64,000 bases of DNA from Pseudomonas sp. ATCC 13867 (GTDB lineage Bacteria; Pseudomonadota; Gammaproteobacteria; Pseudomonadales; Pseudomonadaceae): the NCBI RefSeq assembly GCF_000349845.1, contig NC_020829.1, positions 1,054,001 through 1,118,000 on the forward strand, read 5' to 3'. The notes under the pieces were generated by a model. The model made no database searches, was not told where the DNA came from, and was given only the letters and a program-made list of their open reading frames with translations. Numbering within the stretch: the first letter of the stretch is position 1; each line of letters opens with the position of its first letter. The translations under genes were made by a program, and so were the position numbers. Shown here piece after piece: positions 28,363 to 37,156 of the stretch.

Positions 28363-30657
28363 ATGCAGAAGGACGCCAACGCGAATGTAGTGCCGCTGAA
28401 CAAGCCGGCCGCTCCCGAACAATCGCCGAATTCGTTCGCCGGTCGTCTGCCGGCGGCGCTGGTCAGTGTGCGCGACAAGGTCGCCCTTCAGCTGCGTCAA
28501 GCCATGCAGGCGTTGTTCGACAACGCCGACGACACCCTGTTCGAGATGGCCGACCGGGCCTCCAACAACTCCGAGCAGAGCGCCTATTTCGAGGCCATGC
28601 GCGACCTGCGCCTCAAGCGCAAGAGCATCGAGCGCGGCTTCCTGCAGAAAGTCTTCGAGCAATTCGCCAGCCTCTGCCAGTACGAGATCGGCAAGCCGCC
28701 GCTGGACTCCGTTTCCTACGACAACCTCTCCCTGGTCCAGAACGATGAGCTGGAAGAGTCCGTAGCGCTGGACGCTATGGTCGCCAAGGTGGTGAGCCGC
28801 GATGGCATCGCCCTCGGGCACCTCACGGCCCGTTTCAACACGCTGGTCAGCAAGAAGGTCGAAGACAAGACCAACCCGCTGGGGCCGCGCCTGCTCTGCG
28901 AGGCGTTCCTCGAGGCGTGCCAGGGGTTGGGGGTGGAGATCAAGGTCAAGCTGATCATCCTCAAGCTGTTCGACAAGTATGTGCTGGCCGAGGCCGAGCA
29001 GCTGTACGCCGAGGCCAATCAGACGCTGGTCGCTCTCGGCGTGCTGCCGGAGCTCAAGAACGTGCCGCTGCGCCGTCCGCCGCAACGCGCTGTGCCCAGC
29101 CAGGGCGGCGCGGCATCGTCGGCGCCGGCTGCGGTGGAGCAGGCCGGCATGCAGTACCTGGACTCCGAGTCCCAGGCGGCTTTCTCCGCCCTGCAGGAAC
29201 TGCTCTCGCAGGTGCGCGGCAGCGCCGTCGCGCCCACCCGCGCGATGCCCGCCGATGCGCTGCCGATCACCAGCAATGACCTGATGCGCCTGCTCTCCCA
29301 CCTGCAGTCGCACCTGCCGGCGCAGACCATCGATGAAGTCGACGTACGCCAGCACCTGGATCACCTGCTGACCCGCGTCAGCACCAAGAGTGGCCGCTCC
29401 CGCGTGGTCGGCCAGGTCGACGAGGACGTCATCAACCTCGTCTCCATGCTCTTCGAATTCATTCTCGACGACCGCACCCTGCCGGACTCGCTGAAGGCCC
29501 TGATCGGCCGCATGCAGATTCCGATGCTCAAGGTCGCGGTGCTCGACAAGACCTTCTTCAGCCGCGGCAGCCACCCGGCGCGTCGCCTGCTCAACGAGAT
29601 CGCCTCGGCGGCCCTGGGCTGGGGCGAGCAGACCGACGGCCAGCGCGACTATCTGTACCAGAGGATCGAGCAGGTGGTGATGCGCCTGCTGAACGATTTC
29701 GTCGACGACCCGGCGATCTTCTCCGAACTGCTCGATGAGTTCATCGTCTTCACCGGTGACGAGCGCCGTCGTAGCGATCTGCTCGAACAGCGCACCCGCG
29801 ACGCCGAGGAAGGCCGCGCCCGCGCCGAGCTGGCGCGCCAGGACGTGGAGCGGGTGCTCAACGAGCGCCTGCTCGGTCGCACGCTGCCGGAGGTGGTGGT
29901 GCGTCTGCTGCAGGAAGCCTGGAGCAAGGTGCTGCTGCTCACCTGCCTCAAGCACGGCACTACGTCCACCGAGTGGGACGCCGCGCTGGCGACGATGGAC
30001 GACCTGATCTGGAGCGTGGAGCCCCACGAGGACCCGGACTCGCGCCTGCGCCTGCTGGAGATAGTCCCGCAACTGCTCAAGTCGCTGCGCGATGGGTTGT
30101 CCTCCGCGGCGTTCGATCCGTTCTCCACCGGTGAGTTCTTCAGCCGTCTGGAAGGGCTGCATGTGCAGGCCTTCCAGCGCTACAAGCAGGCCGAGGAACG
30201 CCGGGCGGCGGCCGAGCTGGACGACGACCTGCCGCTGCTCGACGAGCCGCTGGACGCCCCGGCGGCGGTTGCCTCGGCGGCGCAGCCGGCGATGGTGGCC
30301 GTGGTGGCGGAAATCGTTCTCGCCACTCCCGACGAAAGCCGCCCTGCGGAGCCGGAGGAAGTGCTCGCCGATGACGACGAGTCGCTGCGCCGGGTCGATG
30401 GCTTGCGCGTCGGCAGTTGGGTGGAGATCCAGGAGGACGAAGAGCACAAGCTGCGCTGCAAGCTGGCGGCGGTGATCCGCCCGAGTTGCCGTTACATCTT
30501 CGTCAACCGCACCGGCATGAAGGTGCTGGAGAAGACCCGCATGGGCCTGGCTCTGGAGTTCCGTCGCAACGCCGTGCGCCTGCTCGATGACGCCCTGCTG
30601 TTCGACCGCGCCCTGGAGTCGGTGATCGGCAATCTGCGCCGCCTGAAGAACGCCTGA
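28363..30657 (+). CDS. DUF1631 family protein
   Basis: 764 aa cytoplasmic protein with no signal or membrane helices, mostly helical. It matches the large gammaproteobacterial DUF1631 family next to nadC. The C-terminal ~85 residues (RVGSWVEIQEDEEHKLRCKLAAVI..NRTGMKVLEKTRMGLALEF) look like a PilZ-type beta barrel, but the canonical RxxxR and D/NxSxxG c-di-GMP motifs are not evident. ATG 28363 has AGGAGA upstream; 16 extra upstream codons are possible but have no ribosome site. Function unknown. Confidence 0.85.
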   Translation: MQKDANANVVPLNKPAAPEQSPNSFAGRLPAALVSVRDKVALQLRQAMQALFDNADDTLFEMADRASNNSEQSAYFEAMRDLRLKRKSIERGFLQKVFEQFASLCQYEIGKPPLDSVSYDNLSLVQNDELEESVALDAMVAKVVSRDGIALGHLTARFNTLVSKKVEDKTNPLGPRLLCEAFLEACQGLGVEIKVKLIILKLFDKYVLAEAEQLYAEANQTLVALGVLPELKNVPLRRPPQRAVPSQGGAASSAPAAVEQAGMQYLDSESQAAFSALQELLSQVRGSAVAPTRAMPADALPITSNDLMRLLSHLQSHLPAQTIDEVDVRQHLDHLLTRVSTKSGRSRVVGQVDEDVINLVSMLFEFILDDRTLPDSLKALIGRMQIPMLKVAVLDKTFFSRGSHPARRLLNEIASAALGWGEQTDGQRDYLYQRIEQVVMRLLNDFVDDPAIFSELLDEFIVFTGDERRRSDLLEQRTRDAEEGRARAELARQDVERVLNERLLGRTLPEVVVRLLQEAWSKVLLLTCLKHGTTSTEWDAALATMDDLIWSVEPHEDPDSRLRLLEIVPQLLKSLRDGLSSAAFDPFSTGEFFSRLEGLHVQAFQRYKQAEERRAAAELDDDLPLLDEPLDAPAAVASAAQPAMVAVVAEIVLATPDESRPAEPEEVLADDDESLRRVDGLRVGSWVEIQEDEEHKLRCKLAAVIRPSCRYIFVNRTGMKVLEKTRMGLALEFRRNAVRLLDDALLFDRALESVIGNLRRLKNA

Positions 30658-30715
30658 GAGCCTGCCTACGACCTGCCGCACGGTTGCAAAGCCACCCATA
30701 GGGCGGGCTGCTCTT

Positions 30716-30785
30716 GTAGGAGCGAGCTTGCTCGCGAACGGTATAGCACCGTGCCTTGCAGGTTCGCGAGCAAGCTCGCTCCTAC
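30716..30785. repeat. REPIN 3
   Basis: Inverted REP pair with a 22-nt spacer that itself contains a small palindrome (CGGTATAGCACCG). Between the DUF1631 gene and ampD. Confidence 0.93.
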
Positions 30786-30907
30786 AAAAGACACTCAAGT
30801 TCGTCGCTGGGCATATCCTCCAGAAGGTTCTGAGCCTGCGGGGTTGAGCCGGCGAGTTCATTTCCCCGTGCGGCTGCTTTAGAGTGGGGTTCTGCCAAGG
30901 AGCCCCC

Positions 30908-31471
30908 ATGCAGCTCGATCCCCGTACCGGCTGGTGCCAAGGCGCCCAGCATTGTCCCTCGCCGAACTTCAACGCCCGCCCCGACGGCGAGGTGGTGTCG
31001 TTGCTGGTGATCCACAACATCAGCCTGCCGCCGGGCCAGTTCGGCACCTGCAAGGTCCAGGCGTTTTTCCAGAACCGTCTCGACGCCGACGAGCATCCCT
31101 ATTTCGCCAGCATCGCCGCCATGACCGTTTCCGCGCATTTCCTGATCGAGCGCGACGGTTCGCTGTTCCAGTTCGTGTCGTGCAACGAGCGCGCCTGGCA
31201 TGCCGGCGTGTCGCGTTTCGACGGGCGGGAGAACTGCAACGATTTTTCCATCGGCATCGAGCTGGAAGGGACCGATTGCGATCCCTATAGCGACCGTCAG
31301 TACGAGGTGCTGGCGGAGCTGACCCGGCAACTGATGGCGAGCTACCCGGCCATCACCCCGGTGCGTATCCAGGGACACTGCGATATTGCGCCCGAGCGCA
31401 AGACTGATCCGGGCGAGGCGTTCGACTGGGCGCGCTATTTCGCCGCCCTCGGAGCGAAGGAGTCGATATGA
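30908..31471 (+). CDS. ampD: 1,6-anhydro-N-acetylmuramyl-L-alanine amidase
   Basis: 187 aa cytoplasmic zinc amidase of peptidoglycan recycling; it removes the peptide from anhydro-muropeptides, and its loss derepresses AmpC beta-lactamase. Zinc ligands are in VIHNIS, the WHAGVS segment region and GHCDIAPERKTDPG. AGGAG precedes ATG 30908. It overlaps ampE by 4 bp. Confidence 0.95.
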   Translation: MQLDPRTGWCQGAQHCPSPNFNARPDGEVVSLLVIHNISLPPGQFGTCKVQAFFQNRLDADEHPYFASIAAMTVSAHFLIERDGSLFQFVSCNERAWHAGVSRFDGRENCNDFSIGIELEGTDCDPYSDRQYEVLAELTRQLMASYPAITPVRIQGHCDIAPERKTDPGEAFDWARYFAALGAKESI

Positions 31472-32304
31472 GTTTCCTGGTGTTGTTGCTGGTCCTGCTG
31501 GTGGAGAAACTTTCATCCTGGCGCGCGCGCCTGCAGCGCGACAGCCTGTGGCTCGGCTGGCTGGACAGCGTGGGCGGTGCGCCGTCGCTGACCGCGCGTC
31601 CCTGGCTCGGGCTGCTGGTGGCGGTACTGCCGCCGCTGCTGTTGCTGGCCCTGCTGCTGACCCTGCTGGAACCCGTCGCCTATGGGCTGCTGGCGCTGCC
31701 GGTGCACCTGCTGGTGGTGGTCTGGAGCCTGGGACGCGGCGATATCCTGCGGGCCGTCGGCCCCTTCCGCGATGCCTGGCGGCGCGAGGATGCCCAGGGC
31801 GCCTATCACGTTGCCCGGCGCGACCTCGGCGTGCAGGCCGACAACGACGACGAGCTGCTGGCGCAGGTGCAGGGCACGCTGGTGTGGCAGGCCTACCAGG
31901 CGTTCTTCGCGGTGATCTTCTGGTATGCGCTGCTGGGCCCGGTGGCGGCGCTGACCTACCGTCTGCTGGCCATCGCGGCGGAGCAGGGCCGGCAGGCGGA
32001 GTTGCGCGAGCGCGCCGTCCAGCTGCGGCATGCGCTCGATTGGCTGCCGGCGCGGGCGCTGGTGCTGAGTTTCGCCCTGGTGGGCAACTTCGTCGCCGTC
32101 AGCCGCAGCCTGTTGCATGACCTGCTGGCCTGGGACGTGCCCGCCGCCCGGCTGCTGGCGCGGGCCGGCTACGTGGCCGAGGATTTCAACGAGGGCGGAC
32201 TGGGCGCCAAGGGCGTCGCCAGCCTGGATGCGCTCTGGCAGTTGCTGGTGCGCTCGGCAGTGCTGTGGTACGCCGTTTTCGCCATCTGGACTCTACTGCT
32301 GTAA
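31468..32304 (+). CDS. ampE: AmpE inner-membrane protein
   Basis: 278 aa with four predicted membrane helices (about 1-15, 50-85, 145-175, 255-278) and an N terminus MSFLVLLLVLLVEKLSSWRARLQ typical of AmpE/CobD-like proteins. The ampDE pair is conserved; AmpE is proposed to act in signalling or transport linked to muropeptide sensing, but its role is not firmly known. Confidence 0.92.
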   Translation: MSFLVLLLVLLVEKLSSWRARLQRDSLWLGWLDSVGGAPSLTARPWLGLLVAVLPPLLLLALLLTLLEPVAYGLLALPVHLLVVVWSLGRGDILRAVGPFRDAWRREDAQGAYHVARRDLGVQADNDDELLAQVQGTLVWQAYQAFFAVIFWYALLGPVAALTYRLLAIAAEQGRQAELRERAVQLRHALDWLPARALVLSFALVGNFVAVSRSLLHDLLAWDVPAARLLARAGYVAEDFNEGGLGAKGVASLDALWQLLVRSAVLWYAVFAIWTLLL

Positions 32305-32419
32305 GAGCCCGTCTCTGTCGGCATGACGGTAGGAGCAACTGTCTATTTCTGGACGATCTGTGCCTGCGCTTCCCCCTCTCCCTCAGGGAGAGGACCGCCC
32401 CCGAGCGCAGATATCTCTC

Positions 32420-32486
32420 GTAGGAGCGAGCTTGCTCGCGAACGGATTCCGCTGCGGGGCTGGTTCGCGAGCAAGCTCGCTCCTAC
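32420..32486. repeat. REPIN 4
   Basis: Inverted REP pair, 19-nt spacer almost the reverse complement of that in REPIN 2 (GGATTCCGCTGCGGGGCTG), so the two are recent relatives in opposite orientation. Confidence 0.93.
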
Positions 32487-32571
32487 AGAAAGGCTGTCCG
32501 CGCTGCCCGGCCGGTGCCTGCACGTTCCGGGGCCGTAAGGCGAATAACCATGCCCCTGCATGGACTGACGT

Positions 32572-32664
32572 GTAGGAGCGAGCTCGCTCGCGAATGGATT
32601 TCGCCGGGCAGCTCCGCGGCTGGAGGTGCGCGAGCAGGGACTGGGCGTTCCCCTCGTTCCTGCA
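32572..32664. repeat. REPIN 5 (degenerate, expanded-loop arm)
   Basis: The left arm is GTAGGAGCGAGCTCGCTCGCG; the right arm is decayed (GTGCGCGAGCA.. to CTCGTTCCTGCA) and carries about 16 extra bases in the loop, like REPINs 9 and 11. The region 32305-32931 holds only these two REPINs and the chemoreceptor leader. Confidence 0.7.
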
Positions 32665-32931
32665 GGTTTGGCTCGGCTTCGTCGGATAGGTAGGACTGCT
32701 GCAAGGGCCTGACGCCGGCCTCCCTGCCGTTGGTCCGATGATGGCATTTTAACCTTAAGTTACAGAACTCCCCGCCGATATCAGGTACACAGAAGCCCGT
32801 GCGCGCCGTTGCTGTCTGTGATGCCCATCACGAACCGTCCCGGCGAGCGCGTGGGGGTGTGTGCCAGTCCAGGCGCGCGCCTGCCATCCCCGACAAGCGA
32901 CATAACAATAAAGGGAACAGGAGACGTCTTT

Positions 32932-34962
32932 GTGAGGACTGTGCTCTATCCGGCCATCGCGCTGATGAATCGCCTGAGCTTCGGCATGAAGTTCAGCCTG
33001 ATCAGCGTGCTGTTTTTCCTGCCGATGCTGATCACCAATTTCTATCTGGTGCGTGATTCCTATCGCCAGTTCGTCAGTACCCGTGCCGAACTGGAAAGCC
33101 TGCAACTGATCGGCAATGGCCAGCAGATCCGCCGCAACGTCGAGGCCTACAACGATCTGTTGCAGATCAACGGCGTGCTCGGCCAGTCCGGCAAGGGCGG
33201 CGGTATCGAGGAGCGCATCGCCCGGTTGCACAAGGACCTGCAGGCGCAGATCGATGCGCTGCAGCCGGTCACCCAGGATGCCGAGCAGGTTGCCGAGTTC
33301 AACGCCAAGCGCGATGAGCTGCTCAGTTCCTTCAAGGGGGTCGAGTCCGAAGGCTCGCTGCAGAGCAAGGCGGCGATGGCGGCGCGCCTGCTCAACCAGG
33401 TCCAGGTCTTCAACAAACTGCTGGTGTCCCAGGCCGGCCTGAGCCAGGACGACGCCCGCGACGTGCGCCAGCTCGCCGAGCTGATCAGCGCGGTCACCCC
33501 GCAGGTCACCGGGACCGTCAGCGTCGGCCGTACCCTCGGCTCCAGTGCGCTGGGGCAGGGCTTCCTCAATTCGTCCTCCAGCGACAGGTTCAACGACTTG
33601 CAGCAGGAGCTGGAAAAGCTCCACGCCGAGTATGGCCTGAAGCTGCAGGACGCCCTGGGCGGCAGCGCCGCCGCGCAGGCTGCGCTGGCCGCCGACGCCG
33701 ATGCCAGCCGCGACACCCTCAAGAGCCTGGGCAAGTTCTTCGAGGACAAGGTGGTGATGGCCGATACCTTCGACATGCCGTGGGCCGATTTCTACGAGCA
33801 GGTCAGCCGGGCGATGGACAAGACCTATCGCCTCGACGACCAGGTGCTGGCCTTCATCGACGGCGCCCTGCAGGAGCGCCTGGCCAGCAAGCAGCGGCAG
33901 ATGCTGTTGCTGGTGGTGGCGCTGCTGGTGGTATTCCTCGCCATCGGCTACCTCTACGGCGGCTTCTATGTGTCCACCCGCACCACCCTCAAGAACCTGG
34001 GGCAGATGATGGAACGCGTCGCCTCCGGCGACATGACGGTCACCTTCCGCGCGCAGAGCCGGGACGAACTCGGCGAACTCGGGCAGGCGTTCAACCAGAC
34101 GGTGGCGAAGATCCACGACCTCATCGAGCAGGTCGGCCGCACCGTCGCCGAGGTCGAGCGGCAGACCGTGCGCGTCGAGTCGGTGTCCGCCGAGAGCAAC
34201 CAGGCGGTGACCGGCCAGCGCAACCAGATCGAGCAGGTCGCCACGGCGATGAACCAGATGGCCGCCACCGCCCAGGAAGTGGCGCGCAGCGCCGCCGTCG
34301 CGGTGGGCAGCGCGCACAACGTCAACCAGGAAACCGCCAGCGGCCGTGCCCTGGTGGAGTCGCAGGTGGGCAGCATCCAGCGCCTGGCCGGCGAGATCGA
34401 CGAATCGGTGGCGGTGATCAACCAGCTGGCGGCCGACAGTGCGTCCATCAGCCGCGTGCTGGATGTGATCAAGGGCATCGCCGAGCAGACCAACCTGCTC
34501 GCGCTCAACGCCGCCATCGAGGCGGCGCGGGCGGGCGAGCAGGGCCGAGGCTTCGCCGTGGTGGCCGACGAGGTGCGCACGCTGGCCAAGCGCACCCAGC
34601 AGTCCACCGAGGAAATCGAGCAGATGATCGCCCGCCTGCAAAGCGGCGTCGGCGCGGCGGTGAAGGCAATGGGCAGCAGCCACCAGACCGCCGACGGCAC
34701 CGTCAGCCAGTCGGCGCGGGTGCAGCTGGCGCTGGAAAACATCCTCCAGGCGGTGGGCGCCATCGTCGACCAGAACCAGCAGATCGCCGCCGCCGCCGAA
34801 CAGCAGACGGCGGTCGCCCACGACATTGACCAGAACATCGTGCAGATCAACCAGGCCGGCGAGCGCACCGCCGAGGGCGCCAGCGAGACCGAGCGCGCCA
34901 GCCGCGAGCTCGGCGGGCAGGTGGTGGAGCTCAAGCGCCTGATCGGCGCGTTCCGGGTCTGA
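32932..34962 (+). CDS. Methyl-accepting chemotaxis protein
   Basis: 676 aa transducer. First membrane helix at about 20-40 ([18 protein letters not shown]), a long helical periplasmic sensor (40-320), second helix at about 323-350 ([20 protein letters not shown]), HAMP domain to about 400, and a cytoplasmic signalling domain with the hairpin tip [19 protein letters not shown]. The GTG start at 32932 has AGGAGA seven bases upstream; an upstream ATG at 32809 has no support. Ligand unknown. No C-terminal CheR pentapeptide. This gene follows ampDE in P. aeruginosa too. Confidence 0.92.
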   Translation: MRTVLYPAIALMNRLSFGMKFSLISVLFFLPMLITNFYLVRDSYRQFVSTRAELESLQLIGNGQQIRRNVEAYNDLLQINGVLGQSGKGGGIEERIARLHKDLQAQIDALQPVTQDAEQVAEFNAKRDELLSSFKGVESEGSLQSKAAMAARLLNQVQVFNKLLVSQAGLSQDDARDVRQLAELISAVTPQVTGTVSVGRTLGSSALGQGFLNSSSSDRFNDLQQELEKLHAEYGLKLQDALGGSAAAQAALAADADASRDTLKSLGKFFEDKVVMADTFDMPWADFYEQVSRAMDKTYRLDDQVLAFIDGALQERLASKQRQMLLLVVALLVVFLAIGYLYGGFYVSTRTTLKNLGQMMERVASGDMTVTFRAQSRDELGELGQAFNQTVAKIHDLIEQVGRTVAEVERQTVRVESVSAESNQAVTGQRNQIEQVATAMNQMAATAQEVARSAAVAVGSAHNVNQETASGRALVESQVGSIQRLAGEIDESVAVINQLAADSASISRVLDVIKGIAEQTNLLALNAAIEAARAGEQGRGFAVVADEVRTLAKRTQQSTEEIEQMIARLQSGVGAAVKAMGSSHQTADGTVSQSARVQLALENILQAVGAIVDQNQQIAAAAEQQTAVAHDIDQNIVQINQAGERTAEGASETERASRELGGQVVELKRLIGAFRV

Positions 34963-34982
34963 GGAAGGGTTTTCACCAGCAG

Positions 34983-35033
34983 CCCGGTATCCGCGCGAGC
35001 GCAAGGACGCTTCCCCATCTCGCGGATACCGGG
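34983..35033. repeat. Long hairpin after the chemoreceptor gene
   Basis: CCCGGTATCCGCG (34983-34995) and CGCGGATACCGGG (35021-35033) pair perfectly over 13 bp with a 25-nt loop. No T run; possibly an mRNA 3' stabiliser or weak terminator. Confidence 0.5.
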
Positions 35034-35076
35034 TTGTCGGTGAATTCAGGATTTCAGTCGAGCGGCTTTTGATCCT

Positions 35077-35154
35077 GTAGGAGCGAGCTTGCTCGCGAAC
35101 GGGCTTTCCTTGTCGCTCCATCGTTGGGCGGTTCGCGAGCAAGCTCGCTCCTAC
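35077..35154. repeat. REPIN 6
   Basis: Inverted REP pair with a 30-nt spacer, 14 bp from the 3' end of the tatD-family gene. Confidence 0.93.
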
Positions 35155-35167
35155 GAAAAGCGCGTGC

Positions 35168-35947
35168 TCAGGTCCAGCCGAACAACTCCATCGCATTGCG
35201 CGTGCTGGCGCTGGCCAGCTCTTCCGGGCTGACTCCCTTCAGCTCTGCCAGTGCTGCGCAGATCTCCGGCAGGTGTTCGGGGCTGTTGCGCTGGCCGGGG
35301 TACATGGCCGGCGCCATGTCCGGCGAGTCGGTCTCCAGCACGATGGATTCCAGCGGAATCTCCGGCACCACCTTGCGCAGGCGATTGGCCTGCGGCCAGG
35401 TCGGCGCGCCGCCCAGGCCCAGGCGAAAGCCCAGCCGGAGGTATTCGCGGGCCTCCTCGCGGCTGCCGGCGAAGGCGTGGATGATGCCCTGGCGCGGGGG
35501 CTTGAAGCGCTTGAGGGTGGCGATCACCGCCGCGTGGGAGCGGCGCACGTGCAGCAGCACCGGCAGTTCGAAGTCGATGGCGGCGCGCAGCTGGTCCTCG
35601 AAGATCGCCTGCTGGCCGTCGCGGTCGAGGTCTTCCAGGTAGTAGTCCAGGCCGATCTCGCCCACCGCGCAGAGCTTGGGGTGGCCCGCCAGGCGTTCCA
35701 GCCACTCGCGCAGCGCCGCCAGGTGTTCGGCGCGATGGCGCGCCAGGTAGATCGGGTGCAGGCCGAGGGCGGCATACAGGTCCGGCTCCTGCTCGACCAG
35801 CGTCCAGACGTCCTCCCAGTTCTCGCGGAACACCCCCAGCAGCACCTGACGGATCACCCCGCGCTCGCGGCTGCGCCGTAGCACCGCCTGACGGTCGTCG
35901 GCGAAGTCCGGGCAGTCGAGATGGTTGTGGGTGTCGATCAGTTGCAT
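35168..35947 (-). CDS. TatD-family metal-dependent hydrolase (DNase)
   Basis: 259 aa TIM-barrel hydrolase. Metal ligands: IDTHNHLD at the N terminus, VGEIGLDYY, LLHVRRSH, IIHAFAG and LETDSPD near the C terminus. TatD proteins are 3'-5' nucleases, but paralogues have varied substrates. The gene is 4 bp downstream of fruR on the same strand, an arrangement common in pseudomonads, so it is probably co-transcribed with the regulator. Confidence 0.9.
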   Translation of the reverse strand: MQLIDTHNHLDCPDFADDRQAVLRRSRERGVIRQVLLGVFRENWEDVWTLVEQEPDLYAALGLHPIYLARHRAEHLAALREWLERLAGHPKLCAVGEIGLDYYLEDLDRDGQQAIFEDQLRAAIDFELPVLLHVRRSHAAVIATLKRFKPPRQGIIHAFAGSREEAREYLRLGFRLGLGGAPTWPQANRLRKVVPEIPLESIVLETDSPDMAPAMYPGQRNSPEHLPEICAALAELKGVSPEELASASTRNAMELFGWT

Positions 35948-35951
35948 GGTC

Positions 35952-36944
35952 TTACTCCGTGCGCAGCTTCAGGGTGCGCGCCACGGGATGAACGCCGGGG
36001 GTGTAGCTGTTCTGTTCGACCGCGCTCAGCGCCAGGTCCAGGGCACGCTCGGCGATCAGTGCGTGCTGCTGGGAGATCGCGTTGACCTTCAGCGGCACGA
36101 AGTCCAGCAGTTGGGTGTCGCCGAAGGTGGCGATGCGCAGCCCTGCCGGCCAGCCTTCGGGCAGCGCCTGGAGCACGTCGAACACGCCTTCGAGCAGCAC
36201 GTAGGAGGTGGTGATCAGCGCGTCGGGCAAGCGGCCCTGGCGCGCCAGCAATTCTTCCATCAGGCGGCGGCCGCAGTCGCGGCTGAAGGTTTCGCCGTGC
36301 TCGACGAGGACCTGTCCCTTGAACTCGCGCAGCGCACTGCGAAAGCCCGCGGCGCGCTCCTGGCTGATGATCAGCTCCGAGCGCGCGCCGAGCAGGGCGA
36401 TACTCCGCGGCGCGGGTTGCAGCAGGCTGGCGGTGAGGCGCTGGCAGGCGTCGCGGTCATCGCTGACCACCGAGCAGAAGCGCTGCGGATCGAGCTGGCG
36501 GTCCACCGCGATCACCGGCACGCCGATGCCTTGCAGGCGGGCCAGGCTGTCGTCGTTGCCCGGCAGGCAACTGGCGACGATCAGCGCATCGCACCGCCGC
36601 GCGCGGAACAGATTGAGCACCTGGCGCTCGGTGTCGGGCTCGTCGTCGGAGCTGGCGATCAGCAGTTGGTAGCCGCGAGCCCGGGCGCCCTGTTCGAGCA
36701 GCTTGGCCAGCTTGGCGTAGCTGGGGTTTTCCAGGTCCGGGAGGACGAAGCCGAGGGTGCGGGTCTGCCCGCGTCGCAGGCTGGCGGCCTGCTGGTCCGG
36801 GTGGTAGCCGTGTTCTTCGATCACTGCGCGCACGCGCTCCACCGTGGCGGCGCTGATGCGTCGCTGCACGGCCTTGCCATTGATCACATAGCTGGCGGTG
36901 GTGACCGAAACACCGGCCAGGCGGGCGATATCACTGAGTTTCAA
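35952..36944 (-). CDS. fruR: Fructose operon LacI-family repressor
   Basis: 330 aa. N-terminal LacI HTH (KLSDIARLAGVSVTTASYVINGKAVQRRIS) and periplasmic-binding-like sensor domain. The start is uncertain: TTG 36944 gives the canonical KLSDIA N terminus, a GTG at 36983 would add 13 residues, and neither has a clear ribosome site. Pseudomonas FruR (Cra) responds to fructose 1-phosphate and represses fruBKA, which lies divergently next door; a FruR-type operator is in the gap at 37016. Confidence 0.9.
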   Translation of the reverse strand: MKLSDIARLAGVSVTTASYVINGKAVQRRISAATVERVRAVIEEHGYHPDQQAASLRRGQTRTLGFVLPDLENPSYAKLAKLLEQGARARGYQLLIASSDDEPDTERQVLNLFRARRCDALIVASCLPGNDDSLARLQGIGVPVIAVDRQLDPQRFCSVVSDDRDACQRLTASLLQPAPRSIALLGARSELIISQERAAGFRSALREFKGQVLVEHGETFSRDCGRRLMEELLARQGRLPDALITTSYVLLEGVFDVLQALPEGWPAGLRIATFGDTQLLDFVPLKVNAISQQHALIAERALDLALSAVEQNSYTPGVHPVARTLKLRTE

Positions 36945-37015
36945 CGCAATGGGCTGCCGACAATTGGGGGCTTCAAGGATCACGCATTATCGAGTAACGT
37001 TCCAGTCTCAAAAGG

Positions 37016-37027
37016 TGAAACGATTCA
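37016..37027. promoter_or_regulatory. FruR operator candidate
   Basis: TGAAACGATTCA, a near palindrome, differs at one or two positions from the Pseudomonas FruR site TTAAACGTTTCA. It lies between fruR and fruB, 130 bp before the fruB start. Confidence 0.65.
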
Positions 37028-37156
37028 GCATTGCCCGTGGACATTGCCTGAAGACCGCTCGGCGGTCGAGAAAGCCACAGGTTCTAAGCTGTTCACCATA
37101 CAAGCGGATGACCGCCCCAAGCGCCGACGTGCCAGAACGCCGGCGAGGAGATCGCG

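Noticed and set aside
28291-31053. 920-codon minus-strand frame opposite the DUF1631 gene
   Set aside because: Antisense to a well-supported gene with its own promoter and ribosome site; composition is typical of GC-rich shadow frames and it even runs through REPIN 3.
32755-35196. 813-codon minus-strand frame opposite the chemoreceptor gene
   Set aside because: Antisense shadow of an intact MCP gene, containing translated REP sequence at its ends.
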